Shown here piece after piece: positions 25,011 through 37,090 of a DNA stretch of 64,000 bases. A program made the position numbers and the translations under genes. The stretch covers positions 4,012,068 through 4,076,067 of the forward strand of contig VZTG01005248.1 of the NCBI GenBank assembly GCA_013397845.1. Direction: 5' to 3'. Under the pieces are notes generated by a model that was not told where the DNA came from, did not search any database, and worked only from the letters and a program-made list of their open reading frames with translations. Every line of letters starts with the position of its first letter. The stretch's first letter is position 1. Origin of the DNA: Melanocharis versteri (Eukaryota; Chordata; Aves; Passeriformes; Melanocharitidae).

Positions 25011-25098
25011 TTTTCTTTCTTTCTTTCTTTCTATCTTTCTCTCTCTCTCTCTCTTCTTTTCTTCTTTACTTCTTTTCTTCTTTTCTTCTTGTTCTTCT
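25011..25098 (+). repeat. Homopyrimidine tract (CT/TTTC/TTC)
   Basis: 88 bases of pyrimidine with only three interruptions (A at 25033, A at 25068, G at 25091). It is organised as a TTTC block, then a CT block (25040-25053), then irregular TTC/TTTC. Mirror-symmetric stretches of this type can form triplex (H-) DNA and slow replication. Confidence 0.9.
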
Positions 25099-28000
25099 GG
25101 GCAAAGAAGTATGAAAATACTTCACTTGTATAAGGAATAAAAGTGAATCAAAAATGATGTTTGCCGCAGGATTTCTTATTTGCATTAAGGTATACTAATT
25201 CTACATAAGTCATTATTTCAGTTTCTCTATTCATATAAATCCCAAGAGATTAGAGTAAAATCTCAGAGCTGTCCATTGAACAGCAGGAAACATATGGTTA
25301 CAGAAATGTAGTTACATCTTGATAAGTTTATTTTTTAAACACAGTGAAATTAAAATGATTCTATTGGATGCATTCCTATTTTTTACGCGTATACTTTTAC
25401 CTTTCTTAAAGTACTTATACAGTAGCATCTTTCTACTATAATGTCCTGAATTTTGTGAACAAAGTTGACAGTCAAGAAAATTACTATATAATGACTAAGT
25501 AGCTTCTGTGCATCCTGATTTATTTCTGAAACACGGTAAAAACGTCACAGATGCATGTTACATTGTACAGAGAGCATACATATGGATTAAAGACACATAC
25601 ATTATACATTTTAGTGATGTAATTGTGAAATATGTTCTTTTTACATTCCTAATTATGGGGAAGAACAGATGGCAAAGACTTAGTTCAAAGTAATATATAT
25701 CCATTAAAATAAACGATGTTGCCAACCATTCATCAGTGATAGAAGAGTTTACTACTTCCTTGGAATATAATTAGGCACTAGTCTGGGCTGCAAAAAAAAT
25801 GTAATTATTTCAAAGTTTATTTTCTGTAGTCATTTACAGTCAAAATTAGTTAGAAAACTGTTTGAAAGCTTGCATTATCAGGGGCAATGCATTTAACATG
25901 GGTTTGTCATTTGACAGCATGAGGTGTTTTGCAGGGAATGTGGCACTGAGCAAGGACTATGAGTGACATTTATTTTGGCTCTGTGTGTGACTCATCTTTA
26001 CACCATTGTAAGCAATTGAAAACTAAACTCTTTCCTCTAGTAACAGGCTGCAGGAAGGATGTGTACTGTGAGGAGCTCTCAGAAGACTGAACAGTCTAGT
26101 CCCAAAGCAGTCCTGGGAAGGATCTCTGCTGTACCTTTTGGAAGGGCAGAATTTTCGGTACTGGCAGGCTAGCACATTTTGATAAGTGCTGTGGAGCGAT
26201 ATGCTGGGCTACAAGTCTTCCAAATCAGTTTATGTAATATTGCTGACTTGGATCAACATTTGCTGTCCCTAGGCGAAGTGCCTTGCAGCTGTGGTGTTGG
26301 TTTCAGACAGTAACACACAGTTCAGGTGACATGCTGAGCAGGAATACCAACCTCCTTCTCCCTGGAGACACAATGGAGGGTAGTAGGTGCCTCTGAAAAG
26401 TGATTCAGAAGCATTGAGAAAAGTACTAGTCACTTTAAACTAACTCCATAAGCAACTCTGTTTTGGCAGTTCAGTAAAGACAGAAATTTCATTCCTTAAT
26501 TTCTTAACAATAGATGCTGCAGCAGATGTTTAATTGGAGTGCCATATGGCTCAATGTTTTCTTAAGGTGCACAATATCAAGGATCTTACCTGTATCTTCC
26601 ACGGAGGCAAAAGGCTGGAGGAAGCCCCTAGCTCTGAGGCTACAGCCGCACTAGTGAGTGAAACAGCCTCAGGGAATTTTCCCAGACTCTAGAACTCAAA
26701 TTTTCTACATCATTAAATTGCTAGTACAGTCCTCAGCATGGTTTTTGGCTTGAGATAAATAGTATTTCCCTAAGCAATTCCTGGGCACAGGACAGAAATG
26801 TTCATGGGCCAGTCAGACTGTTGGCAGCAGGCAGTTTTCATGCAGCCATCTTCTCGTGGGGGCTGGGAGAGCTTCTTTGGAGAGGGTCTGCCAGCTGCTT
26901 TCAGTGCCAGAGAAAGGTTTCTGTATATTTACTTTCCTTGTACAGGCAGCTAAGTTAGATTAGTTAGCCTTAGTAAGCAAGTTGCAGAGAACAATAAAAA
27001 CAAACAAACAAACAAAACCACAGCAGGAAAAAAAAAAAAAAAGAAAATTTGAACCTTAGATAAATCAGAGGAGAATTTGTTGACATTTATAATAGATGAT
27101 CATCTAAGAGAGCTTCTGTCAGAAGCTCCATCCAAGAGCAGCACAGCAACACACCTCATTCCACTGTCTCCAAATTCACACAACAATCAGCTTGTACATG
27201 TTCATGGTGAAACTGCCAGTGGGCCTAGTGCCTTAAACACAGGTTGTAGTTTGCATTCAGACCCTGTATATTTGGTATAAACAGTCTTCACTTAAACACG
27301 CGTCTGAAATAATCTGTAGATGACAATTATTTTTTCCAAGCTGGCTACCCATATGCACGGCTGGAACTAATGAACAGACTTGAATGCGAGACTGTCTATG
27401 ACGTGATTATAAACAGATCCTTCTGTATTTAAAACACAACCTGAGTATAAATATAATTTTCTGTACTCTGACAATGAATTAGACACTGTACAATACTAAC
27501 TCCCTGAACTTTGCATAATTATTGCTTTGTAGAATGATTGCTAGGATATTTTTTTCGGTTATGGGATTCTTTTCAGCCTGTGGTGATATTTGCTCTTCCT
27601 TAACAATATGAGCACCTTGTCTTTGCAAAAAGACTATTGCAAGAATTATAAATCTTCTGTCTGAGTAGAACTAACTACTGAAATGAATCAAAGCTCTTTC
27701 TGCTGCTTCAGTGCTAGTGTAAATGCTCCACTGACTGTAATTGGGGGAGTTTTGCCATTAATTTCAGTGCTTGAAGAATCAGACCTTAAGTAAAAAACAA
27801 TAATAATATCTATGGGTTTTATTTGTCAATTTTTTAATTAATTATAGACAAGAGGAGTAATAGATGTGGGCAAAGTCAATGGGTTTAATGTGAGAGATAG
27901 TCATTACTGACACATCTGTTCTTATTGCACAGAAGTCCATGGAATGTTCTGAAAGGGTTCCCCCAACTTTTAGAGTTGATTGTTTTTAATAAAGAAAAAT
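25099..28000. other. Non-coding stretch
   Basis: Unique-looking sequence apart from the CAAA/poly-A cluster near 27 kb. The longest open frame is 67 codons (27077-27280, plus). No gene is supported. Confidence 0.45.
26996..27042 (+). repeat. (CAAA)n and poly-A tract
   Basis: CAAA units at 26996-27018 are followed after nine bases by 15 A (27028-27042). The composition resembles a retroposon tail, but no body is recognisable upstream. Confidence 0.85.
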
Positions 28001-28086
28001 AAATGCAATACAACTGAAGGTAATGCAATGCAATCTGATGCAATATGAAATGGTATAATACTATGCAGCACAATGTAATACAAAAC
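28001..28086 (+). repeat. Degenerate short tandem repeat (ATGCAATA-like)
   Basis: Eight or so variants of ATGCAAT(A/G)C follow one another over 86 bases, for example AATGCAATAC, AATGCAATGCAAT, GATGCAATATG, TATGCAGCAC and AATGTAATAC. This is probably a decayed minisatellite. ATGCAAAT-like octamer cores recur as a by-product. Confidence 0.65.
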
Positions 28087-30413
28087 TTAGGCCACATAAG
28101 TTTCTATCTGATCACTCTGCTGATATTACTGAATTGGTGGGAGTGTCTTCTGTACCATCTTGGACATTTCCTTCGATACAAATCACCTTGAGAAATGCTT
28201 AAAAAACCTAACTGAAAAGATCTTCCTAACACAGGAAATTTAATGCCACTACGATAGCATAAGTCTCCCAGATCTGCATGGTAATCTTTCATGTGCAAAT
28301 CTGAGTTCAACGGCCTTTAGAAAACCTCTTTCTTCCCATTCTTAATCTCTACAGACGTGTCCTAGAGAAGAGTCTGACTCTTCTGTAGGCTGATGATCCT
28401 TGTTCTGCAGGAATTTAATTGAGGTATATATAATTTCTTCTGTGAGACATATATAATTTTTATCCTACCATCCAGGTTTGGAGCAGAAAACTTAACATGC
28501 CTTTCAGCAAAACTGGCTGGGTTTTGTACATTACATCTTTCTGGATAGTTTGGCATTGGGAAAGTCTAGACAGATTGGTACAGTGAAGAGCTTGTGTGGA
28601 CTCAGAGCTGCAGTTGGAGGAAAAAAGGCCTATTCCCACAAAGAAATAAGCCCTATTCCCACAAAAATTGCTGTGGGAACAAAAAGATCCCAAGGAGGTT
28701 AACAAGAGAATTGTTATGACAGAGTCCTGCTTTGACTCCCCTTCCATTTTTGTTCAGGGGGAAAGATAGGACAAAATATGGGTCATGCACCCGCATGACA
28801 TGGTATATCCAGAAAGTGTCTTTACCTGGTCTCTTTAATACTTGATGTATGTATATCTATGTCACATACCCCACAGCCACTGATTATGCTTCATCTCTGG
28901 AACAGTTACTGGTTTTGATTAGATGCATCTGCTGATTTCTTCTTTTCCTTTAGTACTTTACACACTTCAGGAACACCAAAGAACTTTGGCTACTTTGGTC
29001 ACTCTTTCCTCAGAGGAGTGTGCTCACTCAAAGGCAGATTTATCATACATAAGAGCAAAAGTGTATTGGAAATGGAAGGAGGAAATTTATAGTACTGCCT
29101 GCCTCAGAACGATCACTGTTTTGAGCAATACTTTGCCAGAAAAACTCTTTGGAAGAAAACTTGCAGAAATGGTAGACAAAAAGTTTCAAAATGTTATCAA
29201 TTTTTTGTCTGTTCTGTTCTGTGTTATCTGGTGCATCTGACAAACCATTTGCAGCACTCCTGCCCTGTGTATATGGATTCTCAATGGACAGCTCCCATGG
29301 AGATGGCAGATGCCACCTACCTTGTTTGCACCTTGTATGATTTGTTATGATGTTTGTCTTTGTGGTTTGGTGCCGTAATTCTTAAAAACAGAGAGGGGAA
29401 CCTTAGCATTCAAAGTTAACTGTGGTTCCCAGAACTACCATTTGTACTGAGATTTTTACCAAGCCAGGCAGAATAATCAGATGAAGATGGAAGGAGTGAA
29501 ATATGCAGAGCAATCATTAAATATCCACCACAGCAAACAGCATCACCAAGAAATGTGCTACACAACCAAAAATAATTACAGCTTGTATTGATTTTAATGG
29601 CAGAAGAACACATTTATTAATGAACAGAAGGAGAATACTGTCTTGCAACACATTGCTAGATCTTACTGTGAAGTACAAGGTAAGAAAATTCTGGATTCAT
29701 TTTGGTGTTAATTTACATTTAGACTGAGAAATTCAAACCGTGACTTGCAATACAGACATGGTTCACTGTGTCAGTAAAAGACCACAGTGACTTTTACTTC
29801 TAGGCTGTAAGAGAAGTATTCAAGGTAATGCCACTGCAGAATTTTGCAACTGTGATATGAATTGGTAGGGTTTTTTCAGAAAAAGAGCTCCTGTGTGACC
29901 AGAATCTTATCATATCTACACTTGACAAGTAAGACATATTTCAGATTTATCTCCTCAGAAAAAAAGAATATTTCCTGAATGTCATATTTTTTAGCCCCAA
30001 ATCTTGTCCTTGAAAGAAGTAGGATTTGTACCACGATTTCTTCCATGCTCCCAAGAGAAGCTCTGCTTTTTAGAATCAGAGTCAAACACGTTCTGAAAAT
30101 AAACGATCCGTCTTGCTTAAGGAGCTCACATGGTTGTTTCTAGTGTACCCTTATGTGGAAAGAAGGTTTGATTTCCTTAAACTGTCACAGCTGCATCTTC
30201 TTGAGCACTATATTAACTTAAAGAAGATGACAGGAAATATTATGAGATTGTTTATATATTCTGACATTGACAGAGCAAATAATTAGTAGAATCATCTGAA
30301 GTCTGAAACCCGGAACTGTACGTTTTGTAGCATATGGGAAAGCTTAATTTTTGTAAGTTGTGATGTTAAAGAGTTTTGGTTTTACGAAGCAAACTTATGT
30401 GCTAATATTATGT
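28087..30413. other. Non-coding stretch
   Basis: Contains the 23-bp duplication at 28629-28676 and open frames up to 105 codons (28923-29240, plus) that I cannot identify. No mobile element is visible before the CR1 at 30414. Confidence 0.45.
28629..28676 (+). repeat. 23-bp duplication with small inverted repeat
   Basis: CCTATTCCCACAAA occurs at 28629 and again at 28652. The second copy is followed by TGTGGGAA, which pairs with TTCCCACA and could fold into an 8-bp stem. Confidence 0.7.
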
Positions 30414-30575
30414 CACAAAATGGTTGAGGTTGGCAGGTCATCTGGTCCAAGCTCCCTGCTGAAGTAGGGTGACTTTGAATCAGTTGCCCAGGTCTCTGTC
30501 CAGACAGCTTCTGAATGTCTGCAGAAATGGAGGTTCCGCAGTCTTGCTGGGCAACTTGTGACATCTAGTAACAGC
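30414..30575 (-). mobile_element. CR1 LINE 3'-end fragment
   Basis: The plus strand shows the complement of the CR1 3' UTR: AAATGGTTGAGGTTGG near 30418, TCATCTGGTCCAAGCTCCCT near 30439, then CTTCTGAATGTCTGCAG near 30508 and TGCTGGGCAAC near 30546. Many differences from consensus and loss of the terminal tail repeat indicate an older copy. It ends near 30575 where homology to the ORF2 end is lost. Confidence 0.8.
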
Positions 30576-33500
30576 AGTGAGTAACATGTACTGAGTACTA
30601 AACTAATTACGACCTCCTTATTTATGAGTAAATGAGGGGAGGAGAACATAACAGGATGCTGTCAGACAAGCCAAAGGACCAGCAAGCCAGACATCGTTAC
30701 AAAAACCCTAACAAACCAAGCAGCCATATCTCTGTTGTACATTGGTATTATTTAGATTTTTAGCCCCTGTGACGCTTTGGTGTTTATGACTTCTTCCTGA
30801 TTTAGTGATAGTTTACTATTTTCCACAGTTTTCTTCTCTTTCTGCTGCTTTCTCTCAGGCATGGACTTTGAAGGATGTCTCTTAATGTTCTGAAAGATTC
30901 TACCTCTTCTTTGTGATTATCGTTCGCATACTTGGTGAGTGTAAAGATCACTATGTTTAATTTATTCATCCTGCGTCGGTGTGGTCTAATATTCCCGGCA
31001 TGTTGTGATTTCAGAGAGGTGGTTTGCTCACCTCCATTAAGAGAATGGAGCCGTTGAGCCAATGTTTGCCACCAACCATAAAATAAACTGGATTGTGAGT
31101 TTTGTCCTCTTTGGTTTTGCAGTAAAGGATACAATTGATGTTTTGTTTAAGATGACGTAAAAACCATATGGTTTTTCATCAATATTGTTCGCCAGAAACT
31201 CTTCTTGCAGTTCTGGGTTGTTTTTTTTTTTTTAATTATTACATGATCAAATAGATTCATATTGCTAAAAGAAAATATTTTATTTTATTTGTTATAAATT
31301 TTTCTTTATTTTAGTATAGAACCCAAGTTTAGAAGTAGTTACATCTACATTTTCAACATTCTCTATCATCACTTAGAGCATATCAAACATTGCACAAATG
31401 AAATACTTATTGAAATTGATGAGAATTTTAGGCATAATTTTAAAAATGTCTTATAAATTAAACTAAAATTGCATTTTTTTTCTCCATATTTCCAAGAACT
31501 GAGCATGTATGCTGAGGAATCTCAGTACCCTTTACTCGGAATTAAACTCATTCCTTGCGTAACTGAGTAGAACTATGCAGAACGAACTATGCCATGCATT
31601 GAAAACAGAGGTATTAAAATTCTCAAAAAATTTTTATTCTAGACATGAGTAAGCAAAGGTCAAAAAAAAAAAAAAAAAAAAAAGNTCTAGACATGAGTAA
31701 GCAAAGGTCAAAAAAAAAAAAAAAAGAAAGGCAACAACCCCAACCAAAACTTTTTTCCAAATGAAAATAAGCTAAATCCTTTAAAATCAAGAAAGAAAAT
31801 CTATATGTTTGGTATTAAAAAAAAAACAAAAACTCAAACAACAAAACAGAAACCCAAAAATGATGTTTCTCTCCTGCTCTGTTTCACACATACCTAGAGA
31901 TGCCTTTGACTGCTGATTCTATTAGACTTTGTGCTGACTCGATGTCTGCAGCAGGAGTACTGGCAGGCAGCACCATATCAGCAGTCTGAAATTACTTACA
32001 GGCACCTATAAAAATTAATGCCTATTCTTAGGTGCAACTTTCTTTATTATGGGAAGGCTGTAACATGAAGGGTATGTGACCTTGTGGATAAATTTGTTAC
32101 TATTTTGTAGACTTTCACTCTGTGGTCTTGCACTCTAATTAAAAGGAAGACTGGAAGTAAGTTTGGCAGTGCATGCTGATAAGGACACACTTTACATGAA
32201 ACACCTGGTCCAGCTCAGAGGACACCAGCATTCAGATTAATCTGTCATGAGCAGGGATCAAGCTATCTCTTAGTGCGTTCGATTATTTAGCTAGGAATCA
32301 ACAAAGCTAAAGACTAACAGGTTCTTAAGAGCTTCTCAATCTATTTAAAAAACACAAAAGCCACACTAAAGTGCCATGAGTAATCTTAAATATCCAATGC
32401 CTAATCCAGAGCCTACTGATTTTAATGGAAAGGTATTTGCTGTCAGTGAGTTTGTAAACAGTTCCTTGAAATCATTATGCCAAATCTGACTGTTTTATTC
32501 CCTCTGCTGTCTGATCAGGCTAGATTTTTGTATTCTTCTATGTCTAACAATGTTACAATGTTATTAGAGAATCTGCTCATGCAGGTTCTGATGCTTAACA
32601 AAGGGGAAAAAAATGGCAAATTCAGTCCTGATGTAAAGAGGCCACAGAGATGAGGGAAGGCAGAGGTCAGAACAGCTGTGTGAAACGGAAGTTCAGGTCA
32701 TATCAGATGTTGCTGTGGGGGATGATGGCCAAAGAATTTCCATGCTCTTAGTGAATATATATTAAATGAGAAACATCGACTTTAAATACACTTCATGAGG
32801 GGGGTGAAGGGTCAGGGCTCTCAGGACTAATATACTTTGGATGGACATAATTGATTGTACTTTGACTGTATCTTGGGCTCAAAGGCTAAGTTTGCACTGT
32901 ATTTCAACTAGTCCCATGGGGTGAGTAGTCCCACAGGTTTCCTAAAGTGTGATATGGTCTCAATATCTGGCTGTACGTATCAGTCTTTGTAAATCCCACA
33001 TACCTGAAAATGTGGAAGCACTTCCAGGGTAGACATTGGCTGTCTTGTCTGCACAGCTTGATGGCATGGCATCGATTGGTGTGACAATACATGAAAGGGA
33101 GATGAGCAGCATATACCTGCAGGAAAGAAATTTCCACTTTAATGTCCTACTTGCTCTAAATCCAGTCCAAAGGATATACCTGATAAAAACAGGATAGATG
33201 TGATGAAAATGATCAAGTCTAATCTTAAACCTGCTATTAAAGCACAGAACTATACTTGGGACACCTTCTGGTGTAGTGAGTTGAGCCTGTCTCACATCCC
33301 ACCATTCCTGGCTTCATGAACAGGACAGTGAATCTATACTAAAGTGCTGGAGATCATCAGTGCCTTGTCTCCCTCTCTTGAGGGCCTGCGTTTCTCCAAC
33401 TGCACCAATCTGCAAGCAGGGGCTTATCTGTACCTCATCTGAGCAATATATAGCTCTGAGGAGAATGTTTAGAACAGTGCTTGGACAAATTGTGAATCCT

Positions 33501-33600
33501 TAATCAGATTTTGAAAAATATATTATAAGGTTTGCAATAAATGCCACACATTTGTTAATGAATAGTAATTTTAAATACATATGGGACACAATAAAAATAA
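30576..33600. other. Non-coding stretch containing an assembly junction
   Basis: A+T-rich sequence with the N-marked duplicated segment at 31638-31725. Open frames reach 111 codons (32960-33295, minus) without recognisable content. Confidence 0.45.
31638..31725 (+). repeat. Duplicated 24-mer plus poly-A flanking an N (likely assembly artefact)
   Basis: A 24-base sequence beginning TCTAGACATGAGTAAGCAAA occurs at 31638-31661 and again, identically, at 31686-31709. Each copy is followed by a poly-A run (22 A, then 16 A), and a single N at 31685 separates them. The exact identity with different homopolymer lengths fits two overlapping contig ends joined without merging better than a biological duplication. 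Confidence 0.85.
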
Positions 33601-34009
33601 TCCAGCAAAGGACCATGGAGATGTTTATGTTATTGGAACATCTCTTCTATGAAGAAAGGCTGGAATTGTTTAGCCTGGAGAAGGCTCAGGGGAGATTCCT
33701 ATTTAAAGGGTAAGGGTAAAGAAGATGGTGCCAGGCTCCTTTCAGTAGAATCTGGTGACAGAACAAGAGACAATGGGGGCAAACTGAAACGTAAAAGGTT
33801 CTGTCTGAACATCAGGAAACACGTTTTACTTAGAGTGGCTGAGCACTTAAACAAGCTATGCAGAGAGGTTGTGGAGTCTCCAAAAAGCTGTCTGAATGTG
33901 GTCCTGGGGCAGCTCTAGGCTCTAGGTGACCCTGCTTGAGCAGGGGAGTTGGACATGACCTCCAGTGGACTCTTCCAACCTCAACTATTTTGTGGTTCCA
34001 TGATTCTGA
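33601..34009 (+). mobile_element. CR1 LINE, 5'-truncated copy
   Basis: This copy starts in late ORF2 (CAGCAAAGGACCATGGAGATG near 33603), passes TTTAGCCTGGAGAAGGCTCA near 33669 and GGTTGTGGAGTCTCC near 33867, and then CTAGGTGACCCTGCTTGAGC near 33921. It ends with TTCCAACCTCAACTATTTTG and the degenerate tail CATGATTCTGA (33999-34009). It is colinear with avian CR1 with small internal deletions. Confidence 0.93.
33649..33918 (+). pseudogene. CR1 ORF2 C-terminal remnant (89 codons)
   Basis: Translates to the tail of the CR1 polyprotein, with GDRTRDNGGKLKRKRFCLN near residues 36-54 and the following NIRKHVLLRVAEHLN segment. It corresponds to the same region as the minus-strand remnant at 3815-4228. 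It lacks all catalytic domains and has small deletions, so it is inert. Confidence 0.85.
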
Positions 34010-35487
34010 ATACCTGGGAGTGATTATGGTCATACTCACATTACAAATTCTCTGTGGAAATAGAGACGTGTGAGTGCATAGTCTTTTCCTCCTGAGTCTT
34101 CTCCTTTAAATACAGGTACAAAAATAAAAGATAAGAAAGCATTATTTGACAATAAATGGTACTTCCAAGATTTAAGTATTAATTTCTAGTGGAATCAGAA
34201 AGGCAGAACTAAAGTCATTATAAATGAATCAACTCAGTTACATTGTTCTCCATCTATATTCATGTCTTTGGAAGAATGTATTTTTGCCGTTGTTCACTGT
34301 TTCATTGTTTCATTTATCTCATCTTTTCCTACCCCATTTAGAAGTGTAGTAAGAATAGTGGATTACTCTGTAGAATTGATTAGTTGACAATAGGGATAAG
34401 GCTTCTCTTTTATTTTCTCATGGTGCATTTCTAAATTTTCACGTGCCTTGTCAGTTGTCTTTTTTTTTAATTACATTTCTCAGGAAAATGTTATACTAAA
34501 ATGACTAAATTCCACAAGACAGTAAACTGAATGATTGAGCTGAATGAACAAAGAAGCAAATTATATGGTAGGTTAATGACACTCCCAAAAACTTGGGTGA
34601 AAAGCTAAAGCAGGAGTGGAATACTAATCAGAAGCTGCCTCTAACCGGCAATTACATTAGCTTGTGAAAAATACTACTTTTACATTGCATTAAATCCCTT
34701 TTTTTTAGTAGCAGCAACAGAAGCCATGATTTCTTAATGTTTAATTCTTATGAAGCAAGAGAAATATTTGATCCATAATAAGCCATTATTGAGCATGGTG
34801 GAACTAAATACAGAATGTATTTCATGCAGCAACCACTGCTGTATCTAAGAGGCTCAGAATACGAACCCGTGCTTACTCAGGGTGTGGCTATGTAGGCAAT
34901 TTGGGGCAATTTGGCATTTCCCTCCGTGTCAATAGTGTACTGCTTGTTTCTAGCAGACAAGTGTCTGTGCTGCAGAAACCACCATAACATCTTGCAGTAA
35001 CTGCTCCCCTTGTTGGCAGTGGCAGCAGAGCACACGAAGGGAGCCAATGTGGAGATAATTACCCTGGCTCCATCGAGGTCAGGCCTGGGAAATGTTTGTG
35101 GAGTAGTGTCTGCTGGAGCTGACTGGGCTTTAGCTGACATAAAGATTTCATACAGAAGACTTCTACCACTAGAGTTATCTTTCTGACCCCTTTCAAGAAA
35201 TCTAAAGTAACCTATTTATTTTTCAACTGTGCACTGGTTACAGATATTACAGTGCTGGTGCTATTATAGAAGCTATGGGTGTTCTTATTCAAAGGTTTAA
35301 CTACTGCAAAGTCAGCTGGGAGGTATTGAAGTATTCTCACTCATGAATACTGCAGCAAATTTCTGAAAAGAAATAAAGAAAACTCAATTTCACACCTTTT
35401 ACTAACAGAGCCTCAGAAACCCCTGTGCCAGTCATGGCATGCACATGGAGCAGGAGACAGTATTTTTCTTGATACAAAAGACAGACA
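34010..35487. other. Non-coding stretch
   Basis: Unique-looking sequence between the CR1 and the SINE-like remnant. An 87-codon minus frame (34877-35140) matches nothing I know. Confidence 0.45.
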
Positions 35488-35597
35488 AAAGATGGTGGGG
35501 AGCAAATAGGGCTCTAGGAAGTGAAGGGATCTGCTGAGGATCACCCAGAATATTCACTGAAGAGATGAGAAGAAAGCATGAGTCTACTGATGTACTT
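35488..35597 (-). mobile_element. Ancient MIR/CORE-SINE-like remnant
   Basis: The plus strand reads as the complement of the 3' half of a MIR-type SINE. The order is AGATGGTGGGGAGCAAA, then AAGTGAAGGGATCTGCTGAGG and ATCACCCAGAATATTCACTG, then GATGAGAAGAAAGCATGAGT. It is colinear with the familiar GTGAAGTGACTTGC / GGTCACACAGC / GAGCTGGGAATAGAACCC order. Divergence is high, as expected for an element predating the avian radiation. The tRNA-derived head is not visible. Confidence 0.5.
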
Positions 35598-37058
35598 TAT
35601 TCTCATATCTGCTAGATCATGGGATTTTCATGCACATTCCACAATGATATGTCAATGCACTGCGCACTATTTGTATATAAATTATTAGTTGTAACATATT
35701 CCAACTGTGTCATGGTTGATCAATACAGAACAACAATATTAACTGGTTACTGGTTAGATACAAAATTCACCAATGTGAGTGTATCGCAAAAAATTTTGGA
35801 TGGAGCCTATGATAAACTAAAAAGGACAGTCACTGCAACTCTGTATGCCATTTGAAAGATGAAAGAAAATAGCAATAAGAGCAAGGTAAGAGCAATAAGT
35901 AAAGTTTATCAGTCCTTAAAATAAAATAATGTTTTTTGTGGAACATCTATGAAGTTCCCAACATCCTTGCCCTGGCAGAAAAGCATCTATCTCCCAAAGT
36001 TACAGAATCCTAAGGAACCAGTGAAGACCAGCCTCCTCACTTCATAAAAGATAAATTTCTGAGGACCTCGTACAAAAAACTTGGGGTCAGAACCCAGATT
36101 TTTGAGGGCTTGCAGCTTTTCAAGTTGCTCTGGTTTGCAAGCTGAATTTTGCCTTCTGAGAACCTTCCAAGCTGCTAGTAAGAAGGTAGGTGGGTGAGCA
36201 GAAACTGGGCAAGAAGTCGGTGAAATGTTTTGATGTCACTGAACTGGCATCTCCTGGGGAGCAGAAATTGTTGCATAGGAAAATTTCTGATCAGTTTGCT
36301 TATGATTTCCTACGATAATGCAAAATGCATAGATTCCATTTTTTATAGCACTGCATGCCTTTAGGCCCATCTCTTTGCATATGTGTCTGTACGCATTGCA
36401 GAGGGTAGATATACACCATTTCAATATGTCATGTTTGCAAAACGATGTAAAGCTTTTCTAACAGCAGCAGGGCTCGAAGAGTGAGATGGCTGGGATGTGA
36501 TCAGGCCCTGTACTACTCCACATCTGTAGGACAATCCAGGAAGATATTTTTTGCTGATTATTTTTTATTAACATGATCTGTACATTACCAATCATTCTGA
36601 AAATATGCATGGACCTTCATTAAAGAGTCGATGACTATATGAAACTAATTAATAAAGAAATAATATTCTTAGACATGGAAACTGTCAACACTGGTTTCTT
36701 TTCTGATTTATGTGAGTAATATCATACATGATTATTGTAATAAGTTAAGTTAATGGAAAATGTCTACAATTTATAAGTGCACTTCTAACTAGTTCCGTCT
36801 GAAAGAGATAAATATGTCAAGAAATTATACTAATTCCCTTCCCTAAATATGAGAAGATGTAAAGATATGATTTAACATGTCACACTTGCAATCAGAAAAA
36901 AGTCCTATAATCAGGAATCTGTAATAAATATTTACATCATGTTTTTTGAAGACAGAGAGAGTGCAAACATATTTAAAGCAGACCAAACATGTCTGGAATA
37001 AATTCTAAAAATAATTTCCTCTGAAGAGAGGTTAATTCTTGCTTTACAAGGCAGGGCT

Positions 37059-37090
37059 AAGCTCACAGTGTCTTTCCTGACTGTGAGCTT
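37059..37090. repeat. Perfect 11-bp inverted repeat (hairpin)
   Basis: AAGCTCACAGT at 37059-37069 is exactly complementary to ACTGTGAGCTT at 37080-37090, with a 10-base pyrimidine-rich loop. The stem does not extend further, so it is too short for a microRNA precursor on its own. Confidence 0.75.

Noticed and set aside
32060..32110. MIR-like GTATGTGACCTTGTGGATAA stretch
   Set aside because: Only the GTGACCTTG core agrees; no neighbouring MIR motifs are in the right order.
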